Positions 55,174-64,000 of a stretch of 64,000 nt of DNA are shown piece after piece. Below the pieces are notes generated by a model. It was not told where the DNA came from, made no database searches, and worked only from the letters and a program-made list of their open reading frames with translations. The position numbers were made by a program, and so were the translations under genes. The DNA comes from Aliamphritea spongicola (GTDB lineage: Bacteria; Pseudomonadota; Gammaproteobacteria; Pseudomonadales; Balneatricaceae): the NCBI GenBank assembly GCA_024347235.1, contig AP025283.1:3782001-3846000 (forward strand). The letters are read 5' to 3'. Positions within the stretch are counted from its first letter, which is position 1, and each line of letters starts with the position of its first letter.

Positions 55174-55590
55174 TTATGCGCTTTGCGGCAATTCCAGACG
55201 GGGTAATTCAATGGCCGGACACTTATCCATAACCACCTGCAAACCTGCCGCCGCAGCCTTAGCAGCAGCCGGCTCATTAATCACCCCAAGCTGCATCCAC
55301 ACAGCTTTGGCATTCACCGCAATGGCTTCATCCACCGCGTCGCCCGCTTCAACCGAGTTACGGAAGATATCCACCAGATCGATTGGCTCATTGATATCTG
55401 CCAGGCTGGCCACCACTGTCTGGCCATGAATTTCTTCACCAACCTTGTTCGGGTTAACCGGGATAACTTTGTAGCCTTTAGAAAGCAGGAAGTGCATGAC
55501 CTGATTGCTGGCGCGGTGTGTTTTCGGGCTCGCGCCCACCATCGCAATTGTTTTGGCACTGGTTAATACAGAACGTATTGTATCCATCAC
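55174..55590 (-). CDS. CoA-binding domain protein (YccU family)
   Basis: The 138 residues show the CoA-binding Rossmann fold: IAMVGASPKTHRASNQVMHF, LLSKGYKVIPVNPNKVGEEI, HGQTVVASLADINEPIDLVD, FRNSVEAGDAVDEAIAVNAK, WMQLGVINEPAAAKAAAAGL and VMDKCPAIELPRL. These are the conserved blocks of YccU, a small single-domain protein related to the nucleotide-binding part of succinyl-CoA synthetase. Function is not established. The start codon overlaps no gene; moeB ends at the adjacent base. Confidence 0.88.
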   Translation of the reverse strand: MMDTIRSVLTSAKTIAMVGASPKTHRASNQVMHFLLSKGYKVIPVNPNKVGEEIHGQTVVASLADINEPIDLVDIFRNSVEAGDAVDEAIAVNAKAVWMQLGVINEPAAAKAAAAGLQVVMDKCPAIELPRLELPQSA

Positions 55591-56355
55591 TCAACCTTCC
55601 TTCCGGTCATTTTTTCCACAGCATGGACACTGCGGATCGCGTTTTAACTTCAGACTGCGCCACTCCATGTAACGCGCGTCCAGTAACAGTAACTTACCTA
55701 CCAGTGGCGTACCGACACTGGCCAGAACCTTCAACGCTTCCATTGCCTGGACAGAACCGATAATGCCCACCAATGGCGCCAGTACACCGCTTTCAGAACA
55801 GGTCAGATTTTCATCACTGCCTTCACGGTATAAACACCGGTAACAGGGTGAATCATCCTGCCGCGGATCAAACACCGCAACCTGTCCTTCAAGGCGTATA
55901 GCTGACCCGGAGACTAGTGGCTTTTTATGGGTTACACAAGCTTGATTGACACCAAAGCGGGTATCAAAATTGTCCGTACAATCCAGTACCAGATCCACTT
56001 TTTGCACCCATTCGCCCAGATCATCAGGACTCAGGCGCTGCTCAACGGTCTCGATCTCAATATCCGGATTGATCGATGCCAGCGTTGCCGCCGCAGACGC
56101 CACTTTAGCGCTACCGATGTCTTCGGTACCGTGGGCAATCTGGCGCTGTAAATTGGTCAGTTCTACCTTGTCGTCATCCACCAGAATCAGCTTACCGACA
56201 CCCGCCGCAGCCAGATACATGGCAACCGGACTCCCCAGGCCACCAACGCCCAGCACCAGTACGGTTGAATTCAGCCAGGCTTCCTGTCCGCCAATTTCCA
56301 CTTCCGGCAACATAATCTGCCGGCTGTATCGCAATAATTGCGCATCATCTAACAT
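55591..56355 (-). CDS. moeB: Molybdopterin-synthase adenylyltransferase (MoeB/ThiF family)
   Basis: 254 residues, uninterrupted. LLRYSRQIMLPEVEIGGQE is the family start, then the ATP loop VLGVGGLGSPVAMYLAAAGV, DDDKVELTNLQRQIAHGTED, DLVLDCTDNFDTRFGVNQAC and two zinc-binding pairs (CYRC and CPCC). MoeB activates MoaD for molybdopterin synthesis; ThiF-like activity on ThiS cannot be ruled out. It lies in the classic hemA-prfA-prmC-moeB order. It may support the molybdoenzyme at 49.2-51.5 kb. Confidence 0.92.
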   Translation of the reverse strand: MLDDAQLLRYSRQIMLPEVEIGGQEAWLNSTVLVLGVGGLGSPVAMYLAAAGVGKLILVDDDKVELTNLQRQIAHGTEDIGSAKVASAAATLASINPDIEIETVEQRLSPDDLGEWVQKVDLVLDCTDNFDTRFGVNQACVTHKKPLVSGSAIRLEGQVAVFDPRQDDSPCYRCLYREGSDENLTCSESGVLAPLVGIIGSVQAMEALKVLASVGTPLVGKLLLLDARYMEWRSLKLKRDPQCPCCGKNDRKEG

Positions 56356-56372
56356 CAGAATCCTCTACGCTG

Positions 56373-57209
56373 CTATAAGACCAACAGCTTACGTCCCCAG
56401 GTCATCCGGTCATTACCGGCCAGATCCTGAGCGGACGCCACTTGTGAATATCCCTGCTCCCGCAGGATGTTCTGCACGGCAGCTGCCTGATCATAACCGT
56501 GTTCAAACAACAGCCAGCCTTCGTTGCTCAACTGCTCCCACGCCTGGGCTGAAATGGTCCGGATATCCGCCAGACCATGATCATCTGCCACCAGCGCAGA
56601 AAGCGGCTCAAAACGGACATCTCCTGCTTAAGGTGCGGATCTTCAGGATCAATATAAGGCGGATTACTCACCACCATATGTAACTCTTCAGATACCGGTT
56701 CCAGCCAGCTACCCTGTAGCACGGTGACATTACTAAGACCCAGGGTCTGCCGGTTCTGTTCCGCTAATTCTGCAGCGTCTGCCACAAAATCCACCGCAAA
56801 CACCTGCCAGGCAGGCCGCTCAGTGGCCAGCGCCAGCGCAATTGCACCGGTGCCCGTCCCCAGATCAGCAACCTTTGCCGGCCCCGGAGGCAACAGCTCC
56901 AGTGCTTTTCAACTACACACTCGGTATCCGGCCGGGAATCAGCGTGCTGGCATTCACCGCCAGATCAAAATTCCAGAAACTCCACTGCTCCAGTATATGA
57001 GCTACCGGCTCGCCATTGATGCGCCGTTGCAGCAATGCCTCAAACTGCACCTGCTGATCAGCCGACAGTTCAGCACCAGGGTGCATCATCAGATAGGTTC
57101 GGGATTTATCAATTACGTGGCATAACAACAGTTCAATATCCAGCCGCGCTGACTCGCTCAGCGCGTCCAGATCAACACTGCGTTGCAATGCCTGTCGGAT
57201 ATCAGGCAT
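56373..57209 (-). CDS. prmC: Release factor glutamine methyltransferase PrmC, frame interrupted
   Basis: PrmC methylates the GGQ glutamine of release factors, and its neighbour is RF1. The N-terminal helical domain has DIELLLCHVIDKSRTYLMMH and RRINGEPVAHILEQWSFWNF. Shifts at 56940 and 56908 restore LIPRPDTECVVEKALELLPP; the SAM-binding site is VADLGTGTGAIALALA, and the substrate motif NPPYI is in HMVVSNPPYIDPEDPHLKQ. One base near 56625 restores GDVRFEPLSALVADDHGLAD. About 280 residues. Confidence 0.94.
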
Positions 57210-58297
57210 CAGTTTTCAGCAGACAGAGCGCCCAGCTGTTCCGCCTGATACTCGTTCACCAGCGGATCAACCACTTGCCCCAGCGCCCCTTCCATCACTT
57301 CAGACAGTTTATAAAGCGTCAGGTTAATACGGTGATCAGTCACCCGGCCCTGTGGATAGTTATAGGTACGGATACGCTCTGAACGGTCGCCGCTGCCCAC
57401 CAGACTCTTACGGGTGCTGGCCTGTTCTGCCGCGTGCCGTTCCTGCTCCGCCGCCTGTAAGCGGGATGCCAGCAATGACATCGCCTTGGCACGGTTTTTA
57501 TGCTGGGAACGCTCTTCCTGACATTCAACCACAACCCCGGTAGGAATATGGGTCAGACGAATCGCTGAGTCGGTTTTGTTTACGTGCTGACCACCGGCAC
57601 CGGATGCCCGGAAGGTATCCACCCGTAAATCAGCCTTATTAATTTCGATGGCATCCGCTTCATCCATCTCTGCCATGATCGCAACTGTACAGGCAGAGGT
57701 ATGAATACGGCCCTGGGATTCAGTTTCAGGCACCCGTTGCACCCGGTGTGCACCGGATTCAAACTTCAGACGGGAATACACATCTTTGCCAATGATCCGG
57801 GTAATGATCTCTTTATAACCGCCGTGCTCACCTTCGTTGGCACTGACCACTTCCACTTTCCAGCCCTGGGTTTCTGCAAACCGGGAATACATGCGGAATA
57901 AATCACCGGAGAAAATGGCCGCCTCGTCACCACCGGTACCGGCACGGACTTCCAGAAATACGTTACGGGAATCATTCGGATCTTTTGGCAACAACAGGAT
58001 CTGCAGCCGGCCTTCCAGCTCTTCAATCTGCTGCTTGGCACCGGCCACTTCTTCTTTGGCCATTTCGCGCATATCCGGATCTGAATCTTCCTGCATCAGC
58101 AGCGCTTCTTCCAGATCATCCTGCGCGCTCTGATACGCCTGAAAACACTGCACAACCGGTTCAATTTCTGCATACTCCATCGAGTAAGCACGGAACTGAT
58201 CCTGGTTACCGATAACACCTGCATCACCCAGCAGGGCCGCGAGCTCTTCGTAGCGATCGGCCAGTGTTTCCAGTTTGGTTAAAATTGACGCTTTCAT
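57209..58297 (-). CDS. prfA: Peptide chain release factor 1
   Basis: RF1 reads UAA and UAG. One frame of 362 residues covers [20 protein letters not shown], the domain with [20 protein letters not shown], the GGQ loop [37 protein letters not shown] and the terminal [14 protein letters not shown]. The tripeptide anticodon region contains PETES rather than the usual PxT read-out as far as I can tell ([19 protein letters not shown]), which is normal for RF1. The stop shares a base with the prmC start. Confidence 0.97.
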   Translation of the reverse strand: MKASILTKLETLADRYEELAALLGDAGVIGNQDQFRAYSMEYAEIEPVVQCFQAYQSAQDDLEEALLMQEDSDPDMREMAKEEVAGAKQQIEELEGRLQILLLPKDPNDSRNVFLEVRAGTGGDEAAIFSGDLFRMYSRFAETQGWKVEVVSANEGEHGGYKEIITRIIGKDVYSRLKFESGAHRVQRVPETESQGRIHTSACTVAIMAEMDEADAIEINKADLRVDTFRASGAGGQHVNKTDSAIRLTHIPTGVVVECQEERSQHKNRAKAMSLLASRLQAAEQERHAAEQASTRKSLVGSGDRSERIRTYNYPQGRVTDHRINLTLYKLSEVMEGALGQVVDPLVNEYQAEQLGALSAEN

Positions 58298-58299
58298 TT

Positions 58300-59566
58300 T
58301 TAATCTTCTTGTCGTTGTTCTTCCAGCTGAAATAACTGCTGGGCAATATCAAGCATTTCTGTCCGCCCTTCAGCACTAGCCTGACGCAGCTGCACTGTCG
58401 GGTGGTGAATTAATTTGTTGGTCAGGCCCCGGGCCAGATTGGCCAGTACTGTTTCAGGGTCCTTACCGTTAGACAATTGCTTCATCGCCTTATCAAGCTC
58501 CTGCTGGCGCAGTTTATCCGCCTGATTACGCACCGCCATTACCGTGCCGACAGCTTCCAGCGAACGCAGCTGGCGCATAAACTCAGTGGCACCGACAGCA
58601 ACCATCGCCTCAGCTTCCCGGGCGGCAGATTCGCGACTGCGGACGTTTTCTTCGATCACTTCCCGCAGATCATCAACGGTATAAAGATACACGTCATCCA
58701 GCTCAGACACCTGAGGCTCGATATCCCGCGGAACCGCAATGTCCACCATAAAGATAGGCCGGTGTTTACGCTTTTTCAGCGCGGCTTCTACCGCACCCTT
58801 GCCGAGAATCGGTAACTGACTGGCAGTAGATGCAATGACAATGTCAGCATCTTCCAGAGCTTCGGGAATATCCCCAGGAGAATCGCTTTGGCATTAAAGC
58901 TCTCGGCCAGTGTCTCAGCACGCACCAGTGTACGGTTCGCCACAGTCATTTCACTGACGCCAGCTTCTTTCAGATGCCGGGCCACCAGCTCAATGGTTTC
59001 ACCGGCCCCGATCAGCAGTGCTTTACTGGTACTCAGATCCGCAAATATATGTTGCGCCAGGCTGACGGAAGCATATGCAACAGACACCGGGTTTTCACCG
59101 ATCGCCGTATCAGTACGTACCTTTTTGGCAACCGAGAACGTTTGCTGGAACAGTCGGGACAGTTCAGCCCCCACAACGCCGACTTCCTGAGAGACCGCAT
59201 AGGCAGATTTCAGTTGTCCGAGAATCTGCGGCTCGCCTAAGACCAGCGAGTCCAGACCACTGGCGACCCGCATCATATGCTGTGCGGCATCCTGATCCCA
59301 GTGAGCATAACTGGCCTGCTGGAGTTCGTCTGCGTCCAGTTGATGATAATCCCCAGCCATTCAAGTAAGGCGCGGGTGCCTTCCAGCTGAGTAGAGCAAT
59401 ACAGTTCGGTTCGGTTACAGGTCGACAGGATCACTGCTTCACGAAGTTTTGCAACCTGACAGGCCTGCGACAGCGCATCAGCCATCTGCTCCGGAGCAAA
59501 GGCTACTTTTTCACGAACTGCGACAGAAGCTGTCTTATGATTTATTCCCAGTGCCAACAAAGCCAT
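58300..59566 (-). CDS. hemA: Glutamyl-tRNA reductase, frame interrupted
   Basis: HemA makes glutamate-1-semialdehyde from glutamyl-tRNA, the first step of tetrapyrrole synthesis. ATG 59566 gives [20 protein letters not shown]. The catalytic cysteine is in [11 protein letters not shown]. One G added near 59355 restores [20 protein letters not shown]. Further motifs: [51 protein letters not shown]. One G added near 58877 restores [20 protein letters not shown] and the C-terminal dimerisation domain. About 422 residues. prfA follows after two bases. Confidence 0.96.
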
Positions 59567-59655
59567 GGAGGTAAACGCCACCCCTGTTTAAGATCGATAT
59601 GAAGCATGTATTTGTAGCCCGCAACAATAGCCGCCAGCACAAATAAGCGCGTCAT
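59542..59655 (-). CDS. Possible 37-residue peptide overlapping the hemA start
   Basis: [20 protein letters not shown] then [17 protein letters not shown], hydrophobic at its N-terminus, overlapping the hemA start by 25 bases. One extra G in the GGGG at 59584 would instead fuse it to hemA in frame. It could be a leader peptide, a hemA extension or chance. No clear ribosome binding site beyond ggtg. Confidence 0.25.
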   Translation of the reverse strand: MTRLFVLAAIVAGYKYMLHIDLKQGWRLPPWLCWHWE

Positions 59656-59760
59656 AATACACCTTATTGTTTAAAAGGTTAAAAGCCTAACAACAAACAA
59701 GAAGATTTTTCTTGATCTGAGTGCAACCCTGACACAAGTTTTGTGGTCTACTAAGCAGAA

Positions 59761-61719
59761 ATGCATCTTATAGACGCATCCGCAGACATGACAACTCAGT
59801 CTGGATTCATCTATAGTGATCACAATAAACGGACTCTGCAAAACGTGTCGATAAGCCCCGTATGCTGTACCGGATGCTTACCAGGGACCCGACAGACACT
59901 TATCAGTAAGGCAACTATATATAGTGAATACACAATTCAGAACCAGGTTCCTTCCATACCGCCTGGCGGTGTCACAACTATCCGGCGCTATACTGCGCTC
60001 CTGCCCGGCAGAACAGCCGGCGCAATGGCACTTGCCGGCCTGCTGATCAGTGGCTGCGCGCAACAGCCATCCCAGCCTGACAGCCTGCTGCAGAGCCGTC
60101 AGACAGACTTACCTGCTGTTGAATACACCCGCGGTGAACTGAACCGCGAAACCCTCTACGATCTGATTATTGCAGAGCTGGCAGGTCAGGAAGAACAGTT
60201 TGAATTGTCACTGGCTAACTACCTGCGTCAGTCCCGGCTGACCAAAGACCCGGCAATCGCCAAACGGGCAACCTACATTGCCCAGTATATGAACCAGCCC
60301 CAGCGGATACTGGAAGCCTCAAACCTGTGGCAGGAAGCCGAGCCGGATAACCCGGAGCCTTACCAGATTTCTGCCAGCATCCTGTTGCAACAGGGTGACT
60401 TTGACCACGCCCTGCCACTGCTAAACAAAGCACTTGATCACAGCAACCCGCAAACCCTGCAAATGATTGCCAACAGCTCGGGCAAACTCAGCAAAGACGA
60501 ACGTCAGGCCTACATTGACGTACTCAGCACGAAGAATACTGATACAGCTAACGCAACCCTGCTGACCACACTGGGCATTCTGTATAAAAGTAACGACCAG
60601 CCTGAAGAGGCAGAAAAAGCCTTCGACCAGGCCATCAAACTGTCGCCCAAGCACCACGGTGCCCTGTTTCAGAAAGCGGAACTGCTTCGCCAGCAGGGAG
60701 AAATCAAACCGGCCCTCGCTTTACTGGAAAATATTGTAGAAGGAAAACAGCCTGAACAGCAGCTGCGTACCCTTTATATTCAGTTGCTCTTTCAGGACAA
60801 CCAGAACGAAAGGCTGTTAAACAGGCAAACCTGTTACTGGAACTGCGCCGCGCCGAGCCTCAGCTGGGCTTCTATCTGGCATTACTGATGCTGGAAAAGA
60901 TCTGGTGGACGAAAGTGAAGCTGTCTTCAAGAAAATCCTGGTTCGCTACCCACAGAACACAACCCCATACTACTATCTGGGGCTGATAGAACTGCAGCGT
61001 GAAAACGATGAGCAGGCACTGGAGTATTTCACCAAGGTTAAAGATCCCAATAACCTGCTGCCGGCGCTGAGCAGAATTTCAGACCTGCTGGACAACGCAG
61101 ACAAACGGACACAGTTGCAGAAAATCATGCTCGACGCCCGCAATTCTACGCCGGAACGGGCAGTACAGATCTTCATCATTGAAGCAGAATGGCTGGATCT
61201 GCACGATTATAAAGATGCCGCCATCAATCTGCTGGATGAAGCCCTGCAGGAAGATGAAGAAGATATCGCCCTGCTTTACGCCCGGGCCATGATGATGTCA
61301 CCTCAGGACTTTAAGCTGATGGAACAGGACCTGCGCAAAGTGCTGGAGCTTGATCCTGATAACAGCATGGCGATGAATGCGCTGGGCTATACCCTTACCC
61401 TGTACACTGACCGCTATGATGAAGCGCTGGATCTGATCAGACGAGCGCTGGAAATCACCCTGACGATGCCGCTGTTCTGGACAGTATGGGCTGGATTCTT
61501 TACAAGCTGAACCGCAATGATGAAGCCCTTCCCTATCTGGAACGCGCTTATGAAATGTACCCGGACGCAGAGGTTGCAGGCCACCTAATTCAGGTCTACT
61601 TCGCTCAGGGCCAGGTAGCTGAAGCAATGAAACTGCTGAAGAAGAGCCAGGCTGAACATCCGGATAATCTTTACATTCTGGAAGCCGCCGAAGCCATCGG
61701 CCAGACTGCGGCTAACTGA
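59761..61719 (+). CDS. TPR-repeat outer-membrane lipoprotein (PA4667-like), frame interrupted
   Basis: The signal peptide is AGAMALAGLLISGC, with a lipobox cysteine near residue 99 of the frame from 59761. The true start is probably close before it but no good codon is visible there. About 550 residues of TPR helices follow: YDLIIAELAGQEEQFELSLA, ASILLQQGDFDHALPLLNKA, LGILYKSNDQPEEAEKAFDQ, YYYLGLIELQRENDEQALEY, GWILYKLNRNDEALPYLERA. Shifts near 60820, 60897 and 61465 are single-base. Divergent from hemA and followed by lolB, as PA4667 in Pseudomonas. Probably a scaffold in the envelope. Confidence 0.83.
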
Positions 61720-61794
61720 CCCGTATCTGAACATAAGCCTGAGCTAACCCTCAGGCTTTTACTGACCATCCCCACGCTGACGAGACATAATTTC

Positions 61795-62398
61795 ATGCTG
61801 TTCCGTGCCCTGCTAACTGTTTTACTGGCCATCACCCTTTCTGCCTGTTCTTCGCTGACACCGGAACCTGAACCGATAACCGATACAGATATCAGTTGGG
61901 AAGACCATCTGGCCAGACTGCAAACCATTGAGGCCTGGGAAGTCACCGGTAAAGCCGGTATCCGGGACAGTAAAACCCGGCACAGCGCCAGTCTGGCATG
62001 GCAGCAACAGGCAGAATTCTTCAACATCGAACTGACCGGCCCGCTCGGCCAGGGGGCGCCAGAATCACCGGCAGCCCGCGGGGCATTGAAATCCTTGCCG
62101 CCGGCGAAGCCCCGATCTATTCAAATGCACCGGAAGCCCTGATGGAGGAGCGGCTGGGCTGGCGTTTTCCACTGAATGACTTACCGTTCTGGATGAAAGG
62201 CCAGCCAGCACCGGGCAGTGAATACACACCGGTTTTTGACACCAACAGACTCAAGTCTCTACAACAAAATAACTGGCAGATTAACTACTTACGCTACACC
62301 TCCGGGACGGTATTCCCCTGCCCGGCAAAATCGTCCTGAATCAGGGCAATCTGCGGATTACCCTTATAGCTAAAGAGTGGCAGATCGGAGCACGATAA
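61795..62398 (+). CDS. lolB: Outer-membrane lipoprotein receptor LolB, frame interrupted
   Basis: LolB accepts lipoproteins from LolA and inserts them in the outer membrane. The signal peptide ends in the lipobox LSACSS. ISWEDHLARLQTIEAWEVTG, KAGIRDSKTRHSASLAWQQQ, then a shift near 62053 into RITGSPRGIEILAAGEAPIY and LGWRFPLNDLPFWMKGQPAP, and a shift near 62310 into PLPGKIVLNQGNLRITLIAK, EWQIGAR. About 200 residues. Only 84 bases separate it from tRNA-Gln, without ispE. Confidence 0.9.
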
Positions 62399-62411
62399 CC
62401 CCGGTTTTGCA

Positions 62412-62440
62412 TTGACTTTGCAACACGGTTCCTAGAAAAT
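62412..62440 (+). promoter_or_regulatory. Promoter of tRNA-Gln
   Basis: TTGACT (62412-62417) and GAAAAT (62435-62440) are 17 bases apart, followed by the GC-rich gtgcgccg. The -35 is strong, the -10 weak. Confidence 0.55.
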
Positions 62441-62481
62441 GTGCGCCGTTATTCAGGCCTGGTTCCTGTAAGGGTTAATGT

Positions 62482-62556
62482 TGGGATATCGCCAAGCGGT
62501 AAGGCAACGGGTTTTGATCCCGTCATGCGGAGGTTCGAATCCTCCTATCCCAGCCA
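62482..62556 (+). tRNA. tRNA-Gln (anticodon TTG)
   Basis: Acceptor TGGGATA/TATCCCA, anticodon loop TTTTGAT, seven-base T-loop TTCGAAT and encoded CCA. Its position before prs is as in Pseudomonas. Confidence 0.97.
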
Positions 62557-62832
62557 TCTCTGAGAGACTTCTCAGCATGGCTCACGGCATTTTCTCCGGT
62601 TAAATACATCCGACACCTTTTACCTGCCTTAGCAAAGACGGGTTGGGGTTATTTTTGTGTTCAGCCAGCAGCAAACCCAGTGCCCCGTTGACCGGCGGTA
62701 AAAAGCCTCTGGTCTGAAACAGGCAATAATGAGAGATTTCTGCAGTTTCAGTGATTTACTGAACAGCTGCCAGGCCAAAACCACATGAATGAATCTCTGT
62801 TAACCACTACAGCATCCGAGAAGGTAACCACC

Positions 62833-63774
62833 GTGCCTAAAATGATGGTCTTCACTGGCAACGCCAACCGAGAGCTTGCCGAGAAAGTCGTTGAACGCCT
62901 AGATATCCCAATGGGCGAAGCAGTAGTCACCAAGTTTAGTGACGGTGAAGTAAACGTCGAAATCAATGAAAACGCACGTGGTAAAGACGTTTTCATTCTG
63001 CAGTCGACCTGCGCACCAACCAATGACAACCTGATGGAACTGATTGTCATGGCTGACGCCCTGCGCCGCGGTTCTGCTACCCGTATCACTGCGGTTATCC
63101 CGTACTACGGTTATGCCCGTCAGGACCGTCGTCCACGTTCCGCCCGTGTAGCAATCAGCGCAAAAGTTGTTGCTGACATGCTGGCAGGCGTAGGTATCGA
63201 CCGCGTACTGACCGTTGACCTGCACGCTGACCAGATCCAGGGTTTCTTTGATATCCCTGTTGATAACGTATACGGCTCTCCGGTACTGCTGGACGAAATC
63301 GCCCGTCAGAACTACGAGAACCCACTGGTTGTATCTCCGGACGTAGGCGGTGTGGTACGTGCCCGTGCTGTGGCAAAACAACTGGACTGCGATCTGGCAA
63401 TCATCGACAAGCGTCGTGAAAAAGCCAACGAAGCTCAGGTAATGAACATTATCGGTGACGTACAGGGTCGTACCTGCATTCTGGTAGACGACATGTGTGA
63501 CACCGCCGGCACCCTGTGTAAAGCCGCAAGCGCTCTGAAACAGAACGGCGCTGCCAAGGTTGTTGCTTATGCAACTCACCCTGTGCTTTCAGGCCCTGCT
63601 ATCGACAACATCAACAACTCTGAACTGGATGAGTTGGTTGTTACCGATACTATCCCACTGTCACCGGCTGGTGAGAAGTGTGACCGCATTCGTCAGCTGA
63701 CCCTGGCGCCAATGCTGGCAGAAGCGGTACGCCGCGTCTGCAACGAAGAATCTATCAGTGCAATGTTCCGGTAG
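62833..63774 (+). CDS. prs: Ribose-phosphate pyrophosphokinase
   Basis: Prs makes PRPP from ribose 5-phosphate and ATP. A GTG start at 62833 gives [20 protein letters not shown], matching family N-termini, whereas the in-frame ATG at 62785 would add 16 unusual residues. The frame is intact: [60 protein letters not shown], the PRPP loop [19 protein letters not shown] and [10 protein letters not shown] at the end. 313 residues. rplY follows after 112 bases. Confidence 0.97.
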   Translation: MPKMMVFTGNANRELAEKVVERLDIPMGEAVVTKFSDGEVNVEINENARGKDVFILQSTCAPTNDNLMELIVMADALRRGSATRITAVIPYYGYARQDRRPRSARVAISAKVVADMLAGVGIDRVLTVDLHADQIQGFFDIPVDNVYGSPVLLDEIARQNYENPLVVSPDVGGVVRARAVAKQLDCDLAIIDKRREKANEAQVMNIIGDVQGRTCILVDDMCDTAGTLCKAASALKQNGAAKVVAYATHPVLSGPAIDNINNSELDELVVTDTIPLSPAGEKCDRIRQLTLAPMLAEAVRRVCNEESISAMFR

Positions 63775-63833
63775 GAAGATTGCACCGATAACCCCTTCCA
63801 TCCGGGAAGGAACTTAGCCAACTGGCTTAACTG

Positions 63834-63872
63834 ACTGCAAGACCTGGTCGCAAGGATTTTGCAGTTTTACTT
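63834..63872 (+). promoter_or_regulatory. Stem-loop with T tract between prs and rplY
   Basis: ACTGCAA (63834-63840) pairs with TTGCAGT (63859-63865), followed by TTTACTTTT. It may be a partial terminator or attenuator ahead of rplY. Confidence 0.4.
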
Positions 63873-63886
63873 TTAAAGGTATTAAA

Positions 63887-64000
63887 ATGACTGATTTCGT
63901 AATCAAAGCTGAAGCCCGTACAGACGAAGGGAAAGGTGCGAGCCGCCGCCTGCGTCACGCTGGCATGATCCCTGCCGTTGTATACGGTGGTGCTAAAAAC
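63887..64000 (+). CDS. rplY: 50S ribosomal protein L25 (CTC form), 3' end outside the window
   Basis: The first 38 residues read [20 protein letters not shown] and [18 protein letters not shown], the conserved N-terminus of L25/CTC. The ribosome binding site AAAGGT lies nine bases before the ATG. prs-rplY is the standard order, with pth expected next. Whether the long TL5/CTC tail is present cannot be seen. Confidence 0.93.
   Translation, partial: MTDFVIKAEARTDEGKGASRRLRHAGMIPAVVYGGAKN

Noticed and set aside
62899..63579. 226-codon open frame antisense to prs
   Set aside because: Shadow of the conserved prs frame; composition unlike a real protein here.

Overview
The window looks like chromosomal DNA of a marine gammaproteobacterium, most like the Oceanospirillaceae. 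This is inferred from gene order and protein similarity recalled from memory, not from a search. Blocks such as radC-coaBC-dut-algC-argB-slmA, gpmI-rhodanese-grxC-secB, ntrB-ntrC, and hemA-prfA-prmC-moeB divergent from a TPR lipoprotein-lolB-tRNA-Gln-prs-rplY follow the Pseudomonas/Oceanospirillales arrangement. No phage, insertion sequence, CRISPR array or integrase was seen.

Reading caveat: about half of the genes are split into two or more frames. In nearly every case I could rebuild, one extra base (sometimes two) in a short homopolymer, most often GGGG read for GGGGG or AAAAA for AAAAAA, restores a conserved protein. All three tRNA-Glu copies lack one base of the T-loop at a G/C run. I read this as systematic homopolymer under-calling in the assembly, not as gene decay. 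Split genes are therefore annotated as single CDS entries, with the shift points given.

Layout. 1-5.3 kb: DUF4197 protein, periplasmic PpiA, hotdog protein, YdjA-like nitroreductase, QueF, YadGH-type ABC exporter and a small conserved protein. 5.3-18.8 kb: a signalling region with three GGDEF-EAL proteins, each paired with or fused to a periplasmic solute-binding module (a PstS-like protein plus an outer-membrane barrel; an ABC_sub_bind protein; a fused SBP_bac_3 domain). It is interrupted by five tRNA genes (Glu/Gly) in two operons. Between the second and third GGDEF-EAL genes lies the most interesting part of the window: two tandem, diverged, about 185-nt structured RNAs, each with a Fur-box promoter and a terminator, and a convergent 30-residue membrane peptide with its own Fur box and terminator. 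18.8-34 kb: housekeeping genes (mutM, rpmG, rpmB, radC, coaBC, dut, algC, argB, slmA, a TSUP transporter, yibQ, ctpA, envC, gpmI, rhodanese, grxC, secB). 34-42.7 kb: trmL, ntrBC, a beta-barrel protein, glnA with a sigma54 promoter and distant NtrC site, and typA. 42.9-53.3 kb: proline iminopeptidase, an NhaC-type antiporter behind a TyrR-like box, dtd, an AEC carrier, bioA, a thioesterase, a YdeP-type molybdoenzyme with an upstream Fur-like box and a 13-bp tandem repeat behind it, and a BCCT transporter. 53.4-64 kb: ankyrin protein, tandem RidA paralogues, a CoA-binding protein, moeB, prmC, prfA, hemA, TPR lipoprotein, lolB, tRNA-Gln, prs and the start of rplY.

How the parts work together: the 5-19 kb region links periplasmic solute sensing to cyclic-di-GMP turnover. 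Only the first GGDEF domain keeps its metal-binding aspartates and an inhibitory RxxD site, so the other two proteins are probably phosphodiesterases. The Fur-controlled RNAs and peptide add an iron-starvation response inside this region. ntrBC and glnA form the nitrogen circuit, with matching binding sites visible.
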